NCBI GenBank assembly: GCA_014729935.1
Contig: WJJB01000153.1
Span: forward strand, 1 to 15,891
Length of the DNA: 15,891 nt
From: Candidatus Bathyarchaeota archaeon
GTDB lineage: Archaea > Asgardarchaeota > Lokiarchaeia > Sigyniarchaeales > Sigyniarchaeaceae
Reading direction: 5' to 3'
Part shown: positions 6,133 through 14,287 of the stretch, piece after piece
Layout of the letters: every line of letters starts with the position of its first letter
Position numbering within the stretch: position 1 is the first letter of the stretch
Notes under the pieces: model-generated
What the model saw: the letters and a program-made list of their open reading frames with translations, nothing else
Databases searched by the model: none
What the model was told of the DNA's origin: nothing
Made by a program: the position numbers and the translations under genes

Positions 6133-9096
6133 ATGCCCTCCAAGAATGCAACGGAAGCTGTAGGAAGGACTCCTGTCAACGAGTGGTACCATCCTTCCTT
6201 GTTTAAAAAAATCCTGATATCATTTGCCTTTTTTTGCACTTGGCTCCTGATCGTGCCGATTCCCTTTTCCCTCTTGGTGTTCGAACGGCATGACCGGTCA
6301 TTCAAGAAACGAGTCCGGCGGAACTTGGTGTATCTAGTCTCCTTCGTGGCACTCACGATAACTAGTGCCGTCATTTCATTGGTGATGTTCACCCAGGTAT
6401 CGCTTGAGCTTATTCCCGGAAACACGTGGGATTATTTGCATTCAATGCAATGGGGGGTCCTGGTGAACTTGGGATGCATGCTCGCCGCGGCAATGTGCCT
6501 AAACAGGTTTTCGAAGAACATCTATCTCACCGAGGAGGTATTATTAGGCATGAGGGAGGGAAATGGCTGGGAAAAACTCTTCAGGGCGTTCAAGTGGAAG
6601 AATAGCCGCAACATGTTGCAGTCTGGCAATGAAACCTTGTTAAAAATAAAGAATGCATCCATCGTGCTGGCAATGGCGAATCTAGCCATGATCATCATGT
6701 TTCCATTGATGGATATCCTTCCCGTTATTGATATCATCGAATATTCCGTTACATTGAATGATCAATTGCTTCAAATTCACGGCGTGGGTGAAATCGTTAT
6801 CATTGCCACGTATATACTCGTGGTAGGTGGTATATTCTTGATTTCAAACATGCTTACTTGGTTTTACGTGGGACGTGCAATTAGCTATCATGGTCGTTTC
6901 ATGGCCACGCGTGGGAAGCCTGTTGGTACCATCGTGAGGCTTTCTGGGTATGTCATATCAATACAAGCCTTCTTGCCCCTGATCATTTCGCTTTTCTCGT
7001 CAAGATTCATACTTGGCATGATCCTGACAATGGTAACATCAATTATCGCCATGCCCTTTCTTACACTGATGTACCTGAAATTCAGGAACGATCCTGGAAG
7101 CTTGATTCTAGATCCGAAAGTCTTGCGAGTAAAGGTGGAGGCGGGATTACTCGATCCCGTGAAAGTAAGGTACGAAAAGTTCCAAAAACGCAGGTATCAC
7201 CTCAACAAGGCAATGCATGTCTTTTTGGTGGTCATAGTCTTGGGAATCGTTGTACTCAATGCTTGCATGTGGTTTCCAGCAACGAGGTTATATGCCACTG
7301 CAACCGAATGGTACGAATGGGGATTTTACGCGTGGGTGGGTATCTTGATGACCATCCTGCCGCTTGTCCTCTTGTGGTACATCAGGAACGTGCATGCTCG
7401 GCGTATTCTCATGGCATATTTCATTGGCACTATGTTCCTCTTGGTTCGCCTATTCCTTGATGTGATGCCTCTCCAATCTCCCGATGCATTCATCAGCATT
7501 GATGTTGCCCAGTTCTTCTATCCAATGCATTTTGGTGGGCGCGTGAGCTATACCGGTTTCTTGAATACCTTTGCAACTGGAACAAAGCCGTTACACGTGC
7601 TGCTGGTGGTCTCGGTTTTTTGCTTGTCCTTTGCAGGATTTTACGTGCTCAAGCGAAAGGCATTCCCATTTCATGTGGATCAACCAGGCACCAGGGAAGA
7701 AAGGCGGTGGTTAAGGGATTTGAAGAATTTCATCATCAAACCACGTTCAAGCATCATGCACCGTGGGAACGTGGTGTCCGTTGCCTTGTTGGTGGTGGTT
7801 TCCGGGGCGTTGATCACTTTTCAACCCCCCGTGGAAAAGGTACTTCCCCGTCCGGCTGACCACCAGATGCAAATCTCGTTCTGGGAAGGGGGACTTCACC
7901 AGCCAAACGAAACATTGCAAATACTCGGTGATAATGATGTTATCTTGTACGGTTGGGGCTTGGATAATGATAATGCTGCTGCATGGGCAAATGCCAGCCG
8001 ATATGCAGGCTATGGCATCAGGCTCGTGCCGACAATACACATGCCACTCACGTTTGACGAGCTCGCCACAACCATTTCCCATGCGGATGATCGGATCGAT
8101 CGATGGGAATCCCATGGCTTGGATAACGACACGTACCTTGGCTTCTGCTTCGACAAGGAAACCCGACGCGGCGTCCATTATTTCAATCAAACGGAATACA
8201 TCGAGGCAGTGGCTGCCGTTAATGGTTTAGCAGAACATATCGTGTCACGGGGATATGGTTTGTACTTGACGGAATACATGCTCACCATCAATGATTTACT
8301 CGATGGTGACGATGATGTTGCCATCAATAACTTCGATCCCTTCGATCCGGACTGGCCGCTCGCGCATTTTGACTGGATGATATACCGTGATGAGGGGAAC
8401 ATCAATTATAATGAACCCTATCCATACTTCACCTACGAATGGGCACGATGGATCAAACACTTCATGTTTCAGATGGGTGGGGAGGCTCTGTTCTCCAAGG
8501 CTTCCATGTCTATCGGCGTTGTATCAGATAGGATGCCCCTCTATCGGGATCCTGGCGGGTTCGAGGAATTCATGATGGATGTGAAGATCTGCCACGCGAT
8601 GGAAATTCCAGAGATCATCATTTTTTCCTTGGGCGGCGAGGTAGATGGCAATTATTTTCTCGGGAAATGGGGTGACGAGGCGGTTCAAGCCATGGTCGAC
8701 GAGTTGAATGGCTACGTTGATGTTCGGGTGCCATTCAAGCGCAGGTCCACCTTCGTGGGAAACCTGAAAAGCAATGATAATCCTCTCGGTTCGGTTTTTG
8801 GCTTCATGTACCAGGATTACTGGCTTGAGGATTATATTGGATATATGACCATTGCTTGGTTGAGCCTTCTTTTCATAACACCGATCTTGTGGACGTTCTT
8901 GGGATCTAAGAGTAAACCGAGTGCGAATGGTGGTTTAATGGGAAGAGGAAGCAAGCCAAGCAGTGATAGCAGGCAAGACAAAGCAAGACTCGTGATGATG
9001 ATCATCCGCATCGCATTAGTTGCTTGCATGATCGTGGCATCTACATGGATCACGGGATCTCTCATGAATTTCACGAGTTTCCAGGCAACTTCCTAG
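6133..9096 (+). CDS. Large membrane protein with extracytoplasmic TIM-barrel-like domain
   Basis: A 987-residue protein I cannot assign to a named family. The first 555 residues hold about 12 hydrophobic segments (near 24-48, 63-88, 101-118, 173-197, 210-235, 266-285, 286-308, 350-372, 389-409, 415-435, 478-497 and 536-554). Residues about 565-885 form a soluble domain rich in aromatics and acids. Regularly spaced strands ending in polar residues suggest a beta/alpha barrel like those of glycoside hydrolases: ILYGWGL (594-600), IRLVPTIHM, YLGFCFDKE (658-666), YGLYLTEYM, FDWMIYRDEG (736-745), SMSIGVVS and IPEIIIFSLGG (815-825). Acidic residues at strand ends (D664/E666, E704, D743/E744, E826) are candidates for catalysis. 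Two helices close the protein (893-914, 945-965). A surface glycan-processing or sensing enzyme is plausible but unproven. It is divergent from the radical SAM gene and ends 53 bases from the convergent redox operon. Confidence 0.75.
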   Translation: MPSKNATEAVGRTPVNEWYHPSLFKKILISFAFFCTWLLIVPIPFSLLVFERHDRSFKKRVRRNLVYLVSFVALTITSAVISLVMFTQVSLELIPGNTWDYLHSMQWGVLVNLGCMLAAAMCLNRFSKNIYLTEEVLLGMREGNGWEKLFRAFKWKNSRNMLQSGNETLLKIKNASIVLAMANLAMIIMFPLMDILPVIDIIEYSVTLNDQLLQIHGVGEIVIIATYILVVGGIFLISNMLTWFYVGRAISYHGRFMATRGKPVGTIVRLSGYVISIQAFLPLIISLFSSRFILGMILTMVTSIIAMPFLTLMYLKFRNDPGSLILDPKVLRVKVEAGLLDPVKVRYEKFQKRRYHLNKAMHVFLVVIVLGIVVLNACMWFPATRLYATATEWYEWGFYAWVGILMTILPLVLLWYIRNVHARRILMAYFIGTMFLLVRLFLDVMPLQSPDAFISIDVAQFFYPMHFGGRVSYTGFLNTFATGTKPLHVLLVVSVFCLSFAGFYVLKRKAFPFHVDQPGTREERRWLRDLKNFIIKPRSSIMHRGNVVSVALLVVVSGALITFQPPVEKVLPRPADHQMQISFWEGGLHQPNETLQILGDNDVILYGWGLDNDNAAAWANASRYAGYGIRLVPTIHMPLTFDELATTISHADDRIDRWESHGLDNDTYLGFCFDKETRRGVHYFNQTEYIEAVAAVNGLAEHIVSRGYGLYLTEYMLTINDLLDGDDDVAINNFDPFDPDWPLAHFDWMIYRDEGNINYNEPYPYFTYEWARWIKHFMFQMGGEALFSKASMSIGVVSDRMPLYRDPGGFEEFMMDVKICHAMEIPEIIIFSLGGEVDGNYFLGKWGDEAVQAMVDELNGYVDVRVPFKRRSTFVGNLKSNDNPLGSVFGFMYQDYWLEDYIGYMTIAWLSLLFITPILWTFLGSKSKPSANGGLMGRGSKPSSDSRQDKARLVMMIIRIALVACMIVASTWITGSLMNFTSFQATS

Positions 9097-9130
9097 GTGC
9101 GAGGCTCGGATCATCCCATTCATTTCCGTG

Positions 9131-9136
9131 AAAAAA
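9131..9136 (-). terminator. Possible T-tract terminator of the redox operon
   Basis: Six consecutive T residues on the minus strand lie about 14 bases past the stop codon at 9150. Archaeal transcription often stops at such tracts without a hairpin. The convergent neighbour ends at 9096, so little room exists for another signal. Confidence 0.35.
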
Positions 9137-9149
9137 TCCATGATCTTGG

Positions 9150-10058
9150 CTAAAACGTGAAACCCCAGCCTACCACTCCAATGAGGAAACTCCCCGTCCA
9201 GCATGCAAGTGCTATAAAACCGGGTATTCTTGTTTTCCGTCCACGCAATCCATCAAGGAACGCGATCATCCCTGCCACGGTTCCCGTTATACCAAGGCAG
9301 GCGTGAATCACGTGAAGGATGCTGGTAGGGGTCAATCTTGGTGCTTCCAACCACGAAAGAGCTAGTCTCCAAGAAATGGGAATGGCGTTTATCACGTTCG
9401 TGATGCTTAAACCAAAAGCAATGGTGGCCAGGATACCGTGCAATTTCACATGGTGCTTGTTCTTACATTGCAGGATGGTGGCGATGGCAAGGAAAAGTAA
9501 TGCCAAGGAGCCGAGATAGGCATACATGTGATTCAATAAGGAATCCACTATCCATCCGAACACGTTTGTTACATCGCGGTTTCCCACCTGCACGCTAATG
9601 GTGATGCAAGCGATATTTGGCATTGAACCTCCCGGGCTACGCACGTATAGCAAGATTTCCCGCGCTCCCCGTGAATGGGGTGCCGTGAACGTGAATGTCA
9701 CGGTGATTTTACCCGCAAGTGGATTCAAGTCGAAGGTCGAGCCGTCCGGAACGGTGTCAGTGGGATCGATCAGGAACTGGTCATTATCCTTGCTTTCTGG
9801 ATGGTAGCATATTATCCCACCTGTTCCCGAGGCGTTGACGGTAACCATGAAGGTTTCACCAGGTTTCACTTTCATGGTGCTGGTGACATTGGAGCCGATT
9901 GCATATCCCGAATCATCATGACAGTTGCAATCATCCAGCCATGGATGCGCTGTTACATTCCCCAGCCATGGTGAAACAAAGTAGGAGATGGTGACAAGGA
10001 GTAAAGGCAGGAGTGATTTCTCGCGCGTTTTCTGCCTTGCATCCGTTATTCCCACCAA
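9150..10058 (-). CDS. Membrane cytochrome-like protein with Cys-x-Cys-His ectodomain
   Basis: About 302 residues. A signal-anchor (16-33) leads to a secreted domain beginning HPWLDDCNCHDDSGY (38-52), followed by a beta-rich region (55-160) with VKPGETFMVTV and ITVTFTFTAP, typical of an Ig-like fold. Four helices follow (177-197, 203-225, 246-268, 278-300). Histidines H177, H202/H203/H207 and H249/H252 sit at or in helices and could ligate b-type heme, as in b561- or DUF420-like proteins. C44-x-C46-H47 resembles a heme c attachment site but has one residue between the cysteines instead of two. The start is TTG (10058) or the next codon GTG (10055); GAGAGG lies just upstream and serves either. 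It begins immediately after the stop of the FAD/CCG oxidoreductase gene, so the two form an operon. Its likely role is to accept electrons from that enzyme at the membrane. Heme binding is inferred, not shown. Confidence 0.75.
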   Translation of the reverse strand: MVGITDARQKTREKSLLPLLLVTISYFVSPWLGNVTAHPWLDDCNCHDDSGYAIGSNVTSTMKVKPGETFMVTVNASGTGGIICYHPESKDNDQFLIDPTDTVPDGSTFDLNPLAGKITVTFTFTAPHSRGAREILLYVRSPGGSMPNIACITISVQVGNRDVTNVFGWIVDSLLNHMYAYLGSLALLFLAIATILQCKNKHHVKLHGILATIAFGLSITNVINAIPISWRLALSWLEAPRLTPTSILHVIHACLGITGTVAGMIAFLDGLRGRKTRIPGFIALACWTGSFLIGVVGWGFTF

Positions 10059-10059
10059 T

Positions 10060-12777
10060 CTAATCCTCTCCCTTATCCAATGCTTCCCATGCCAATTCCT
10101 CGATATTCAAAACGTCAAGATTGATTTCTTGTCCATCTTGGCGTAATTCCTCCTTCACCTTGATGAATTGATTCCTGCAAAACGGGCACGCGGTCACGAG
10201 GGCGTCGGCTCCAGTTTTGATGGCTTCAAGAAGCCGTTGTTTGCCGAGTTTGATGGATTCGATCGGATGGCTGACGCGAAATCCACCGCCCGCCCCGCAA
10301 CAACGAGCATCGTGGTGGTGATGCTCCATTTCCAGTAACGTGATACCTGGAATTGCATTGAGGATCTCACGTGGCTGCTCGTAGATCCCTACCCCCCTTC
10401 CCAAGTGACAAGGATCATGGTATGTGACTTTCATTTTCACCTGCTTGAAATCAATCTTTTCATTCCTGATTCCCTCAAGCAGGATTTCTGTTAAATGCCT
10501 TGAAGTGAATGGAAACGTGTTTCCAGCAATCTCTTTCCACCGTTCTTCCATGGTTAACAAGCATCCAGGACATGATGTTATCATGGTTGTAATTCCTTTC
10601 GATGCAACTCGATTCATTATTTTTTTGATGGCATCATTCACTTGAAATGATTTCTGCCTCGGATTGGTAACCGCCCTTGAACGGCACTCCAATTGACCCG
10701 TCCTGATGGCTGGACCCATGCAACATTCATTTCCCGCACCGAAGATGACGGGGGAGACGACCAGTGCTTTATTCAACAGGTTAATGCAATTTGTTGCACA
10801 TTCCTGCGCCCGGTGGGTTAAGGTGCATCCCAAGAAAAACCCATTTGGATTTTTCCTGTCCCCGCATGTACCATTCTCAACCTTATCGGGAAAACCACTG
10901 GATTCTTCCCCGTATGGATTCCCAACTGTCGCGATTTTCTCGATGAAATTGATTCGGGAATCCCTACCTGAATTCAAGTCATCCTGCGTGAGATATCGTG
11001 CACCCTCGATCAAGTTTACCATGGGCACGTTAAAAGGACACGCTTCCCGACATGCAAGGCAAGTCGTGCACCATTCCAAGACATGGCTTAATTGATAAAG
11101 CTTAGGTGTTCCTTCGATGATATTTGAAAGCAGGTTTCGCATGATTCCTGCAGGGGATCGTGCTTCGGATTGTTCCAGATTGTACACGGGACATGCATCC
11201 TTGCATGCCGTGCAAAAACTGCATTTTTGAAGGTGTTTTCTCTCTGGAATTTCCCCGAGGGATAATGCCTGCTCGATAGGCTCAGTTCCTTCTACAAGTT
11301 TTGTTTTACCGGAGATTCCTAATGCACGCCTGAAACTAGTGCGCAATGAAGCAAGCCTGAAGTTCAATCCAAGCATCACGTTCAACCTGGCATGAGAAAT
11401 GATGCTAGTCGTGCGTTTCAACGGGTTCATGATTCCATTGGGATCGAAATCACGCTGCATTTCAAGGCATGCTTTCCATTGCTCTTTCCGGTATTTCTTG
11501 AAATACGGGACATTCAACAATCCTTGGGTGTAATTGCCTGCTCCGATCTCATGCATGGTTTTCTTGATGCGGTGCATTAATCCGAGCATCATGAGGAACT
11601 TGCTCCAACGCGTGGGATGTGCGGTGCAAGAGACCGTTAACCTCGCCCTGCCATCCAGCGAGAGCATGAGATCCAACCGGGGCAAAGGTGCATTGATCTT
11701 TCCAGCAAGCTCATCGATCTTTTTCATGATATTCGGGATCTCATCCGTTTTTACTAGATATACATCAACTATATTCACCTGGGAGCCATTCTTGCAGCTT
11801 AGCCCTTGTAATTCCCGGGAGAACGGGCTCGATCTTGCATCCGGATTGAAGATAGACTCTCCCTGCATTCTCATGGGCGTTTTTGGTGTGATCCCTTCCA
11901 AGTATTCTCTTACCTTGCATTGCTCTTGTCTTTCCATCGTGATCACCCGAAGTTGGCATGATAACCCGTTTTCACAGGTCCCGATTGAAGGTACTCGTGA
12001 GAGGTGCACCGTATGGATCGAGGAACCCTTGGAATTGATCTTGAAAAGCATCGCGAGCACGGATGCAATCTCCCCGCTAGGAATTGAAAGGATCATCGAA
12101 GAATGATCATGGTGGTTCACCAGATTCATGGATATGGAACTAATTATCCCCGTGGTTCCCTCGCAACCGGCAATTGAATGAATTTCCGCCCCATTTTTAA
12201 GTTCCTCCGTTATTCCGTTGGGTCGCACCACTTCCACGCTAATCAAGGCTTCTTGCATCGTGCCGTGGATGAAAGACCCATACCCGATCCCTGGGCTGCT
12301 TGCACACCATCCCCCGAACGTGGATACATGAAAGCTCGTTGGGAACATGGGAAGGTCCATTCCATGCTGGTGTGCTAGGGCACGGATGCTACCAATGGAA
12401 AATCCCGCACTGGCAGTAACTCTTTTTTGCCTCACGTCGATTTCAAATCGATGCTTCAACCGTTTCAAGTCCAATACGATTCCACCGCTGGAAGCCACGC
12501 TGGATCCCGTGTAATTGCATCCTGCACCTCGCGGGGTTACCGGAATACCATGAGTTGAAGCATGATCCAAGATGAGCTGGAGATCACCAGTGGATTCTGG
12601 CCATGCAATGACTTCAGGGAGATCCCGTGTTTTCCATCTCCAATGAAAACACGGGATACCTGAAAGATCTCCGCTCGTTGCAATCCTGTCCTCTATCCTT
12701 GTCGAGAATCTGTGAAATGAGGCACCCTTCAAATCTGCCAAGAATTCCTGCATCGCTTGCGTGTTTCGTTTTCTCAT
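10060..12777 (-). CDS. FAD-linked 2-hydroxyacid oxidase fused to HdrD-like CCG Fe-S region
   Basis: A 905-residue fusion. The N-terminal half (about 50-455) is a GlcD/FAD_binding_4 oxidase with FAD loop TPRGAGCNYTGSSV (81-94), STFGGWCASSPGIGYGSF (152-169) and the C-terminal FDPNGIMNP (443-452) that closes this family. Next comes a two-[4Fe-4S] ferredoxin region: C519, C522, C525, C529-P and C570, C573, C576, C580-P. The last 260 residues carry two CCG motifs, C651/C685-C686/C736-C739 and C790/C826-C827/C864-C867; the second fits the HdrD/LutA-type cluster site well. The architecture matches predicted D-lactate, glycolate or D-2-hydroxyglutarate dehydrogenases; the substrate cannot be read from sequence. 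It lacks membrane helices, and the cytochrome-like gene follows with one base between stop and start, suggesting a membrane complex reminiscent of HdrDE. The ATG at 12777 is the only good start; AAAGG lies 12 bases upstream, a weak site. Confidence 0.92.
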   Translation of the reverse strand: MRKRNTQAMQEFLADLKGASFHRFSTRIEDRIATSGDLSGIPCFHWRWKTRDLPEVIAWPESTGDLQLILDHASTHGIPVTPRGAGCNYTGSSVASSGGIVLDLKRLKHRFEIDVRQKRVTASAGFSIGSIRALAHQHGMDLPMFPTSFHVSTFGGWCASSPGIGYGSFIHGTMQEALISVEVVRPNGITEELKNGAEIHSIAGCEGTTGIISSISMNLVNHHDHSSMILSIPSGEIASVLAMLFKINSKGSSIHTVHLSRVPSIGTCENGLSCQLRVITMERQEQCKVREYLEGITPKTPMRMQGESIFNPDARSSPFSRELQGLSCKNGSQVNIVDVYLVKTDEIPNIMKKIDELAGKINAPLPRLDLMLSLDGRARLTVSCTAHPTRWSKFLMMLGLMHRIKKTMHEIGAGNYTQGLLNVPYFKKYRKEQWKACLEMQRDFDPNGIMNPLKRTTSIISHARLNVMLGLNFRLASLRTSFRRALGISGKTKLVEGTEPIEQALSLGEIPERKHLQKCSFCTACKDACPVYNLEQSEARSPAGIMRNLLSNIIEGTPKLYQLSHVLEWCTTCLACREACPFNVPMVNLIEGARYLTQDDLNSGRDSRINFIEKIATVGNPYGEESSGFPDKVENGTCGDRKNPNGFFLGCTLTHRAQECATNCINLLNKALVVSPVIFGAGNECCMGPAIRTGQLECRSRAVTNPRQKSFQVNDAIKKIMNRVASKGITTMITSCPGCLLTMEERWKEIAGNTFPFTSRHLTEILLEGIRNEKIDFKQVKMKVTYHDPCHLGRGVGIYEQPREILNAIPGITLLEMEHHHHDARCCGAGGGFRVSHPIESIKLGKQRLLEAIKTGADALVTACPFCRNQFIKVKEELRQDGQEINLDVLNIEELAWEALDKGED

Positions 12778-12806
12778 GGCCTCTGCTTGCCTTTCATTTT
12801 CGCATC

Positions 12807-12816
12807 AATTGTAAAG
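12807..12816 (-). promoter_or_regulatory. Candidate TATA-like box of the redox operon
   Basis: The minus strand reads CTTTACAATT about 35 bases before the ATG at 12777, which would give a leader under 10 bases. The consensus match is moderate. Another A/T-rich site (GATATATG) lies farther upstream at about 12890. Confidence 0.35.
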
Positions 12817-12957
12817 AATCCTGCCCAACAAGAACACCTGATAAGGGCAGTATTCAATGATAATCCCGATATTACCAATGAAACATGACATATATCGAAA
12901 CCCTTGCAAATTTGGGTCGTGACATTTCAATTGATTTTCATCGAAATCCCGGTAAAG

Positions 12958-12967
12958 TCTAAATATG
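12958..12967 (+). promoter_or_regulatory. TATA-like box of the DUF998-like gene
   Basis: TCTAAATATG lies about 38 bases before the ATG at 13001, giving a predicted leader of about 11 bases. It supports the first ATG over the in-frame ATG at 13019. Confidence 0.5.
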
Positions 12968-13000
12968 AAGTACTTTCATTATCAATCCGGGTAATCTCGA

Positions 13001-13768
13001 ATGGGGGTCCCGAGTCTCATGGTGCGAAAAACCCTAGGTGGAGCACTCCCACCATCCGTCATTGGTAGCAAGTGCGTCAATACTAGCAGGAGGTTATTGT
13101 TGGTCACGGCATGGATGCTATTACTTGGTTGTATCGAATATTTCGTGTTCACCCACGCTGCTATGGTATTGTATCCTGGGGGGAACGCCTTGAACGACAT
13201 GGCAACCGGTTACTCGTATTGGTACAATTATTACAGTGACCTGGGCATGGCCCACGCTTGGAATGGAGCAGTGAACCTCCTCTCTGCGTCTCTGTTCATT
13301 CCATCAGTGATAACGTGGGCTATCTTGAAAGCACCGTTCTTCATACTCCTTCCAACAGAAATTTTCCCTTCGGGATGGCTTCATACTCTTTCGGTTCTCT
13401 CCGGCATTGGTGAGGTGGGAAGCAGCATCACTGCGGTGGGCATAGCTCTTACACCTCATGACATGATGCATCAGGCTCACGTGATATTCGTATCCTTGGC
13501 GATTATATTCATGGGACTCACTGCCATTTCCTGCTCCATCTTGTTGCTAAAATCATCCCATAAAAAGGTCGGGGTTGCTTTTTCCATTCATGCTATCACC
13601 TGCATCATGTATGGACTGGTCTTCATCGCCCCGTATTTCACTTCAGTGCCAAGATTCGCCCTGTTAACAGCCGCGTGTCAAAAAATTATTTTCTTCACGT
13701 GGTTGGGCTCATCTGCCTTTTTGGCAATGAGATTTGCCCGGTTGCCATCAAAAGGTCACGCATATTAG
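13001..13768 (+). CDS. Six-helix membrane protein, DUF998-like
   Basis: A 255-residue integral membrane protein with helices near 31-56, 90-110, 126-149, 158-183, 191-211 and 221-245. After the first helix come YPGGN (58-62) and YSDLG (78-82), and the loop before helix 4 holds TPHDMMHQAH (151-160). This order (a Pro-Gly loop, N/S-D-LG, then an Asp/His loop) is typical of DUF998-like proteins, which are common in archaea and actinobacteria and lack an agreed function. The clustered His and Asp residues could bind a metal or a lipid headgroup. It is transcribed divergently from the redox operon and is monocistronic here; a functional link is not evident. A start at 13019 is possible but less consistent with the promoter. 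Confidence 0.75.
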   Translation: MGVPSLMVRKTLGGALPPSVIGSKCVNTSRRLLLVTAWMLLLGCIEYFVFTHAAMVLYPGGNALNDMATGYSYWYNYYSDLGMAHAWNGAVNLLSASLFIPSVITWAILKAPFFILLPTEIFPSGWLHTLSVLSGIGEVGSSITAVGIALTPHDMMHQAHVIFVSLAIIFMGLTAISCSILLLKSSHKKVGVAFSIHAITCIMYGLVFIAPYFTSVPRFALLTAACQKIIFFTWLGSSAFLAMRFARLPSKGHAY

Positions 13769-13824
13769 GCGAGATCGTTTTCGAACCACCACGCCCAAAA
13801 CTAAAGGACGTGGTCTTCTTTCAC

Positions 13825-13840
13825 AAAAAAAGATAAAAAA
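13825..13840 (-). terminator. T-rich terminator of the two-component operon
   Basis: On the minus strand two T runs (T6 and T7) separated by ATC lie about 80 bases after the response regulator stop codon at 13919. Such tracts are the usual archaeal stop signal. The convergent DUF998-like gene ends at 13768. Confidence 0.5.
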
Positions 13841-13918
13841 TCGTTTATGGAGAAAGTGGTTCAATATGAATTACACATCTCCATGAAAGAACCATGTTCC
13901 ATGGCTATTGACCTGGGA

Positions 13919-14287
13919 TCAAGCTGAATCACTCAGGGCTTTTTCAATATTGCTTAACAATCGATGTAACGTGAATGGTTTGTTCTTGAATGACATCGCC
14001 CCGATTTCCAAGGCTTTTTCCCTGATATCGCTATCCGCTGTGGTGAAAATGATCTTTGCATCAGGATCTAAATCGATGATCTTTCTTGCTACCGATATTC
14101 CATCCATGCTTGGCATCCGGTGATCCATTAGGACGATATCGGGTGGGTTCGAGAAATCCTTAAACATTTCTAGCGCATCGATACCATCATGAGCGATACC
14201 AATCACGTTGTGACCATGGTAAGAGAGGAGTAGCTTGTAAACCTTGGCAAGAACTGCCTCGTCTTCAACAATGAAAATGCTCGCCAT
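13919..14287 (-). CDS. Single-domain response regulator (CheY-like receiver)
   Basis: A 122-residue receiver domain with no output domain. The acidic pocket is E8-D9, the phospho-acceptor is D55 in IVLMDHRMP, the switch threonine is T83 in FTTAD, and the conserved lysine is K103 in NKPF. All key residues are present, so it should be phosphorylated. The ATG overlaps the kinase stop codon by one base (TGATG), so translation is coupled and the kinase is its likely partner. Archaeal stand-alone receivers usually act through protein contacts rather than DNA binding; the target is not in this window. Confidence 0.95.
   Translation of the reverse strand: MASIFIVEDEAVLAKVYKLLLSYHGHNVIGIAHDGIDALEMFKDFSNPPDIVLMDHRMPSMDGISVARKIIDLDPDAKIIFTTADSDIREKALEIGAMSFKNKPFTLHRLLSNIEKALSDSA

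Noticed and set aside
9900..9950. Calling the small redox subunit a standard cytochrome c
   Set aside because: No CxxCH motif is present; only CxCH is seen, so heme c binding is left as a question.
11534..12106. Plus-strand frame of about 190 codons inside the FAD/CCG oxidoreductase gene
   Set aside because: It is antisense to a clearly recognised enzyme and shows no motif or promoter.
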